Origin: Tricholoma matsutake
Taxonomy: Eukaryota > Basidiomycota > Agaricomycetes > Agaricales > Tricholomataceae
Assembly (NCBI GenBank): GCA_026075535.2
Contig: AP026539.1
Location: 9,362,001 to 9,426,000 of the forward strand
Direction of reading: 5' to 3'
DNA length: 64,000 nt
This document shows positions 58,401-64,000 of this stretch, piece by piece. How positions within the stretch are numbered: position 1 is the stretch's first letter; every line of letters begins with the position of its first letter. The translations under genes and the position numbers were made by a program. The notes beneath the pieces are model-generated. The model made no database searches and had not been told where the DNA came from. It saw only the letters and a program-made list of their open reading frames with translations.

Positions 58401-59104
58401 TACGGCATATCACCCGCAGACTGATGGGCAGACAGAGAGAATGAACCATGAGTTGGAGCAGTACCTATGTATGTTTGTCAACTACCAACAAACTGACTGG
58501 CCCGAATGGCTGGCAATTGCCGAATTTTCCCACAATAACAAATTCCATTCAGCTGGAAGGAAGCCAGAGCTTCCAACACTAAAGGGGACCGAGAACTATA
58601 AGGAACTTAATATATTTCGAGGGGGGGATTCTAGAATACAGTACAAGTACTCAAAGTATAGACTATATACTATCAGAATAACATGTGATAACTGAGTGGC
58701 ATGTGATAATGTAATGATGATGTAAGAGGCACTCTTACATCGGCTACTCGTATATCACCCTTTTTTGTGAATTATGGATATCATCCTCGCATGGGAGTAG
58801 AACCCAGAAGGGAAGTCAAAGTACAGTCGGTAGAAGACTTTGTATCTAAGATGCAAAAGGTACAAGAGGAAGCAGAGGCAGCATTGAAGAAAGCACGTGA
58901 TGACATGATGTGACACACGGATTGTACTCGAGCACGTGCTCCAGAGTACAAAGTTGGTGACTTGGTGTGGCTAAGTACCAAGGACCTGAATATTCCACGA
59001 CCTTCAAGGAAACTTACAGAGAAACAAGTTGGCCCATATGCAATCTCTAAAGTGATCTTGCCTAATGCAGTAGTGCTAAAATTACCCCGATCATTCAAGA
59101 TTGA
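55433..59104 (+). pseudogene. pol: pol of second gypsy element, joined to copia
   Basis: The protease core is ALLDSGATGLFINRSLI. RT has [20 protein letters not shown] and [20 protein letters not shown], but the catalytic box reads [10 protein letters not shown], so one catalytic Asp is Asn. RNase H has VESDASDFATGAVLS. Integrase has NYWWPRILKYV, CDTCMRGKK, SVDFITGLPEAQGYDAIFV, SDCGPQFASMFM and AYHPQTDGQTERMNHELEQY. TGA codons occur at 56309, 57146, 57353, 58133 and 58911, and a one-base slip at about 57985. A 186-bp insertion interrupts integrase at 58554. The C-terminal SH3-like part (APEYKVGDLVWLSTKDLNIP) ends abruptly at LPRSFKIDP, where copia sequence begins. No chromodomain is left. Confidence 0.9.
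58554..58739 (+). mobile_element. 186-bp insertion in gypsy integrase, LTR-fragment-like
   Basis: Begins TGGAAGG, ends CTCTTACA, flanked by TCAGC (58549-58553) and TCGGC (58740-58744), a 5-bp duplication with one transition. Inside, GAGGGGGGGATTCTAGAATACAG resembles a polypurine tract followed by a copia LTR start. Removing it restores HSATRISPFFVNYGYHP. Confidence 0.65.
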
Positions 59105-60150
59105 TCCCGAGACTTAAATTGCAACAAATGGATGTCAAAGGCGCATATCTCAATGGCACATTACATGAAACTATCTACATGCGGCAACCTGAAGGATATG
59201 AAGATGGAACGGGCCGAGTCTGTAAGCTGGTCAAACCATTATATGGATTAAAGCAAGCTGGACACAAATGGAACAATGAACTTGATGGGAAACTCAAGAA
59301 TCATGATTATCAATGCTTGACATCGGATCCATGTGCATATATTCGATGAGACGGCGGTGACTATGGTATTCTAACCATCTGGGTTGACGACTCGCTTCTA
59401 TTCGCATCATCGGATCAAATGATGGATCACATGAAGAATGGGCTAAGCTCAGAATGGGAAGTTACAGATCTAGGGGAACCACACAAGATTGTCGGCATTG
59501 AAGTAATGCGTACCAATGATTCTATTTCCATTTCTCAACAAAAATATATTGAGAACCTTCTTTGCAAAGAAGAGATGCTGGACGCGAACCCTGTCACCAT
59601 GCCTATGGACCCGAATATTAAATTTGCACCAAATCTGGACAACAATGAATTAAATCATAGCAATTCATATGCTAGATTGCTGGGGTGTTTACAATTCATC
59701 TCAAATTCCACAAGACCAGATATTAGCTTCGCAGTCAACAAACTAGCCACTTACACTGCTAACCTGGGTCTTCAACACCACAGTGCAATAAAGTGGATAC
59801 TCAGGTACCTAGCAGGTACAAAAACTCTGGGGATAACTTATAGAAAAACCCCCGATGAAACTAATACTAATAACCTCTTCCATGGTTATGCTGATGCCGC
59901 TTTCGCAAATGCCAACAACCATAAATCTACTACTGGCTATGTCTTCCTAGGATCAGGGGGAGCGATCACGTGGAAATCAAAGAAGCAAACCGTGATCAAC
60001 TTTCCTCAATGGAAGCAGAATATGTAGCTCTCTCAGAGGCTGGATGTGAAGCAACATGGCTCAGAAATTTGTACGGTGAACTCGGATTTCCTCAAAATTA
60101 TCCAACTATTATTAAAGGCAACAATGATGGTTCTGTCATATTAACCTAGA
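59105..60150 (+). pseudogene. pol: Second Ty1/copia pol remnant (RT and RNase H)
   Basis: Same strand as the gypsy pol it abuts. RT blocks are LQQMDVKGAYLNG, YMRQPEGYEDG, CKLVKPLYGLKQAGHKWN and the catalytic IWVDDSLLFASSD (about 59380). Then follow VTDLGEPHKIVGIEV, ISQQKYIENLL, YARLLGCLQFISNSTRPDI, HSAIKWILRYLAGTKTLGI, and RNase H with GYADAAFANANNHKSTTGY and SMEAEYVALSEAGCEATWL. There is a TGA at 59347 (expected Arg) and a frameshift near 60005. Gag, integrase and LTRs are missing. It ends about 60150, just before the promoter of the DUF6589 gene. Confidence 0.9.
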
Positions 60151-60288
60151 CTCGTGACCACCCCCTTGTACATGGGCAAGCACAATGTAGAGGGACTGGT
60201 GAAGCTGAGCTTAAAATCGCATGCAAATGCTTGTGATCGAAAAACGCACGTGAAAGACGGTCCGAATGATCCTATCTTCCTTTCTTGG

Positions 60289-60295
60289 TATATAA
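60289..60295 (+). promoter_or_regulatory. TATA box of the DUF6589 gene
   Basis: TATATAA about 40 bases before the ATG at 60333. Confidence 0.45.
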
Positions 60296-60332
60296 CTCTT
60301 TTGGGAATGGCTCTGCTCCTTCATTGTGAAAG

Positions 60333-63300
60333 ATGTCAAATACACCTCATCAAGGATATTTTCGACTCCAGGAGCCTCTGGAACTCACCCAGAAAGACCC
60401 ACAACCCCCTTCAGCTCCACCCAATCCGAATATGCCTGACCTGAACTTTGCTAGTCTTCGAAAACCGCGTGGGAGGGGATCCAGGATCAAACAGCCATGG
60501 GAACACAACCAATCCATGTTCTCAATCTCTACTCCACGCTCCTCTGCACAGGGCAGTGGACATGTTCCAACATCACAACTGGCCCTATTAACCCTGGACT
60601 CACCGTCGAACACTGATATGAATGATTGCTACGCATTGGATTCACCTTACCAAGGGATTACAGCATATGAGAATGGGATCGAGCTACCGATGACACCTGT
60701 CAGCCCTGAATGGTAACAACAGCTCAATTGACTCGGACATGACAACTTACCACTGCTCAGCATGTTCCAATTGCCCCCTCACCCGATGGCTGATCTCTGT
60801 AGTGAAGGCCTCTGTTCCAGGAATTCCATCTCATTCTGCACTGCCAATGGAAGCTGCCCTTGCACTCTTAGGTCTCATGCAGGCACCGATTCCAACGCCT
60901 ATGTTGCCTCAGTCTTCTAGCTTGACAATTGATACCACAAGTTTTGGACCTACACCCTCAGATACTGCACCACTTTTGTCGCTTTTATCCCCGTTGAATG
61001 ATCTTGATATCAATATATGTCCACTTGATATTCGAGAAGCCAATATTTTTCGAGTCCATCAACCACCCAAAAAGAAAATCAAAGTTGTGAAAGATGTCCT
61101 CAAAATGCTTCGAAATGCAAGAATTACACCTACAGAATTTCTCACACTTGTTCTCAACACCTCACAACCAGATTTCGCCTATTTCCATGCTGCTTTCTAT
61201 GCTGAATGTAATGCGCAAAAAATCTGTGCTCTTCTGGACCTGTTCTGGAACAGCGAGAAAGGCTTGGCTACAACGAAGGACTGGATGTGGCCTCACACAA
61301 TTGACCTAGTTTGTGACACTATTCACTTGGAAATGGAAAGCGCAAAACCTCATCTTCGCATGTCATCAAAGGAGGTGACACCAGACTTCATTTCGCATTG
61401 GGATATCAACTCACTGATGGATCCAATCACTTTGAGAATAATGCCCGTTTGGTCAAGAGTCCTAGAAGCTGCAACGGAGAAAAGGGAAGTTGCAATGCAA
61501 GAAAAGTCCAACAAGTCACACAACCGACATGTGGTCAGATACAAAATTTTTTTGCATGAGCTGGCATACTGACTTCAATTTAGGGCCACAATGTCATTAG
61601 TTCACAGATTCACTATCTACAATCATATCATTCCTGCAAGGTTCAGATTGGACTTGGCTTGATGGCATGGTCGTGTGGTGCCTCTCGTCAATTAATCAAC
61701 ATCTTGAATTGGGCTTGCCTCTCGATGTTGTACACGACCATCAATGACATTCTCAAAGCCCTTGCTGATCAATCAATCGAAGATGCTCATTGTGTAGCCA
61801 AAGACCCACATGCCAGCACTTATGATAATGTCAATTTCTCCAGTTCAATCTATGTCGAGCAAACTCCAAGTGCTATGAGCAAGGTACAATCTGGAACTTT
61901 TGCCGTAATCTACAAACTTGTCAATGCTCGGCGAGAAGATATGGAAATTACACCCATGATGAAGAACCTCAAAGATTCATCTCCTCTTAGCATGTCAGAT
62001 CTCTGCCCTTCATGTACATCGATGCAGTCATATGCCATGCAAAATACCATCAATATCGCAAAGGTTCTCATAACATATGTGAAGGGATTCACTTGTTATC
62101 AGAATCTCAAGGAGCTTCAGAATATTCCATGGTGTCAACTTCCACCAGACCATAAAACTCAATTCTATCCTCTCTGAGCTTCAATGATTGAAGAAGCATC
62201 AATCACTGGCAATCTTCTTGTCCATGATGATATCTATTTGGTCCAGCTAGACCGCTCACCAGAAGACTTGGACAAGTACGCTATCCCAGCTTTCAATGAC
62301 CAACTTACAAATGCATGGATTCGTGGTGGCCAAGCCATGCGAAACCAAGACCTCACACCATGGACTCGTCATGAAATATTCCAGCTTGGCTTCGGTGTGT
62401 TCCATCTGACGATGAACTTAATCTGGGCATTACTTCATGTTCACCATGGTACAATCAACCAGTACAGCAGTTTGTCACATTTCTTTGCAGTCTTGGAGAA
62501 GGTTCGACTTGGCGCGGAACACCCCGACTTTCACACTCTTCTCGCTGCGCTTACTCAAATCCTCAATGGCCTGATTCTAAATGTTTGGCGAGATGTCTGT
62601 GGCTTCTCATCTTTGGACATGTTTGCGGAGTCACGCCCTACCACTGCTCAAATCTTGAAACTGGCTGGTGACATATTGAAAAACTATGCAACCCCAACAG
62701 AGAACATGGAGCCAAGCGAGAAGCCCTCCAAAGCTCGGAGGACTGCACCTCAACCTTCGGCAGGCGCATCCTCAGGTGAATCTGAAAGCTCTGGGTCTGA
62801 CTCTTCTGACGATGAACCTACCGACAAACCACCAAGTAGTCCTGTCATCGACATCATGCACGAAAATATCATTCAACTAATGCGAGACCTACTTTATGTG
62901 ATAGAGCTGGTTCACGCTGTGTCTGATGGTGACTTTGGACAAATTGAAGATATTCTCCCAGACTTGGCCTGTATATTCCGTGGCACAGGGTCTAATAACT
63001 ATGCGACTGAAATCCTACACTTGTTGTTCAACATCAAGGAAGTTTGGACACCAGAGTTTGCATACATTATAATTCAATTTTCCAAGAGATTCAGTTGAGA
63101 GATGACACTATAACTCCAGGAATATCATGCGAGACATGATGCTTGTGAATGTATCGGGCTTGCCAGGTCACACAATGGGTATTGATCTGAATATCGAACA
63201 CTTGATTCAATATCTGAAGGTCGTTCCTGCTTTATAAAACTATGAGCCCTTCATGATCCCCTTTCTGTAAACTCTAGGCACTCTTTTCTGCAAAAGGGAT

Positions 63301-63709
63301 TTATGCAAACTGGGACCGACTTGGAAATATTTCTGTGGCAGTACATCATTTGCAACAAATCAAGAAACAAGTTGCTCGCTCCATGGGCTCGAACTACCAA
63401 GGATCTACGCATACAAAACTGGATACCCATGAACTTGTTTGGCGAATTGCAAATAAGGCTCGTGATCTTCGGCTCCAACATCATAGTCCAAATCGAGAGA
63501 AGAATTCACCTGGAAAGCTGGTACCTGATTTGCAGGCATTGGGATGAGAGAAATTTGCTTCCTCTTCATTGCACACCTTCAACAAGAAAATTCGCAAACT
63601 GATCTCTGGCAAAGTTACAATAGACAAGGCTGATGAATTACCACCACTAAACTTTGACTCAGCATTTGAAAATGATGACGACAACGATCAATTAGGAGAA
63701 TCAGTGTAA
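60333..63709 (+). pseudogene. DUF6589-domain gene, near-complete but interrupted
   Basis: N-terminal Ser/Pro-rich leader from 60333, then VLKMLRNARITPTEFLTLVL, HYLQSYHSCKVQIGLGLMAW joined to SCGASRQLINILNWACLSML across an intron ending at 61587, DNVNFSSSIYVEQTPS (compare AYDNINF in DUF6589), TPWTRHEIFQLGFGVFHLTM, VRLGAEHPDFHTLL, an acidic Ser run, LPGHTMGIDLNIEHLIQYLK, intron 63220-63277, then KGIYANWDRLGNISVAVHHL and an acidic C-terminus. Stop TAA 63707. TGA at 62175 (before ASMIEEASITGN) and 63545 (before EKFASS) sit at expected Arg. Splicing near 60715-60900 and 63080-63130 is uncertain. DUF6589 genes are multi-copy in Agaricomycetes and suspected to be mobile; biochemical function is unknown. 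Confidence 0.85.
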
Positions 63710-63732
63710 TTACAAATGAGTGTACAGCAAAT

Positions 63733-64000
63733 TTACATGGTCTTCCTTTTCTTTTGAGGATGGTTTGATTTAGTGCTAGTCACCTTGAGTTCCTCGTTGT
63801 ACTTCATGACCAAGTCAGCTAAGGGCCCAGCCCATTCCTTTCCCCACTCGTTGGTTTCCTCCAGCAATGTAACAATGTCTTCTGATGATTGAATTGACTT
63901 CATTGATGCCTGAACAAGTTTAACGTGTTGCTGATGTGAAAGAATATCATACATCGCTCGGACACCAAGGAGTGGATCATTTTCATGAGCAGACTTGACC
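63733..64000 (-). CDS. C-terminal part of an unknown gene, 5' end outside window
   Basis: The minus frame is open from the right edge to TAG at 63733. It reads DPLLGVRAMYDILSHQQHVK, then SSEDIVTLLEETNEWGKEWA, ending in a basic tail HPQKKRKTM that could be a nuclear signal. It is convergent with the DUF6589 gene with a gap of about 24 bases. No family recognised. The tight tail-to-tail spacing could mean a shared element or chance. Confidence 0.5.
   Translation of the reverse strand, partial: VKSAHENDPLLGVRAMYDILSHQQHVKLVQASMKSIQSSEDIVTLLEETNEWGKEWAGPLADLVMKYNEELKVTSTKSNHPQKKRKTM

Overview
The window looks like a transposon-rich chromosome segment of a filamentous basidiomycete, probably an Agaricomycete. 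The evidence is short (about 50-65 nt) GT..AG introns, a bZIP factor of a typical mushroom type, a DUF6534-type seven-helix protein, a DUF6589 gene, and Plavaka, Helitron, Ty3/gypsy chromovirus and Ty1/copia remnants. I cannot name the species.

Only a few ordinary host genes are visible: the 3' part of a DUF6534-like membrane protein gene (1-1368), an intact bZIP transcription factor (2198-4798), an AIG1-like P-loop GTPase (35843-36706), and a partial gene at the right edge (minus strand, 63733-64000). A DUF6589 gene (60333-63709) is nearly complete but damaged.

Everything else is mobile DNA. 5.3-7.3 kb: a RecQ-like helicase fragment between inverted repeats and a TATA-repeat element. 7545-15505: a full-length Ty3/gypsy chromovirus with both LTRs and a perfect 5-bp target duplication, carrying an extra ORF after the chromodomain. 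16.6-23.7 kb: a decayed Plavaka (CACTA-like) transposase and a second decayed gene. 25114-33860: a cassette bounded by 1.5-kb inverted repeats and holding an XPG/GEN1-like nuclease gene, a tyrosine recombinase gene and a convergent SAP-domain gene. This is the best candidate for an undescribed mobile system. 34186-35177 and 44540-44885: two hAT-type non-autonomous elements with 8-bp target duplications. 36.9-44.3 kb: a tRNA-like sequence, AT-rich higher-order tandem repeats and a minus-strand Helitron. 47.6-60.2 kb: nested LTR elements (solo LTRs with target duplications, a copia on the minus strand, an inverted pair of 707-bp LTRs, and a gypsy truncated and joined to a copia).

A signal shared across unrelated elements is that almost every premature stop is TGA where the family expects arginine, with Arg-to-Cys/His/Gln changes alongside. 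This is the pattern expected from CpG deamination (CGA to TGA). The bZIP and GTPase genes lack it and keep many CpGs. I infer methylation-linked decay of the repeats around islands of maintained host genes. Exon limits were set by eye from splice signals and reading frame; no database search was run.
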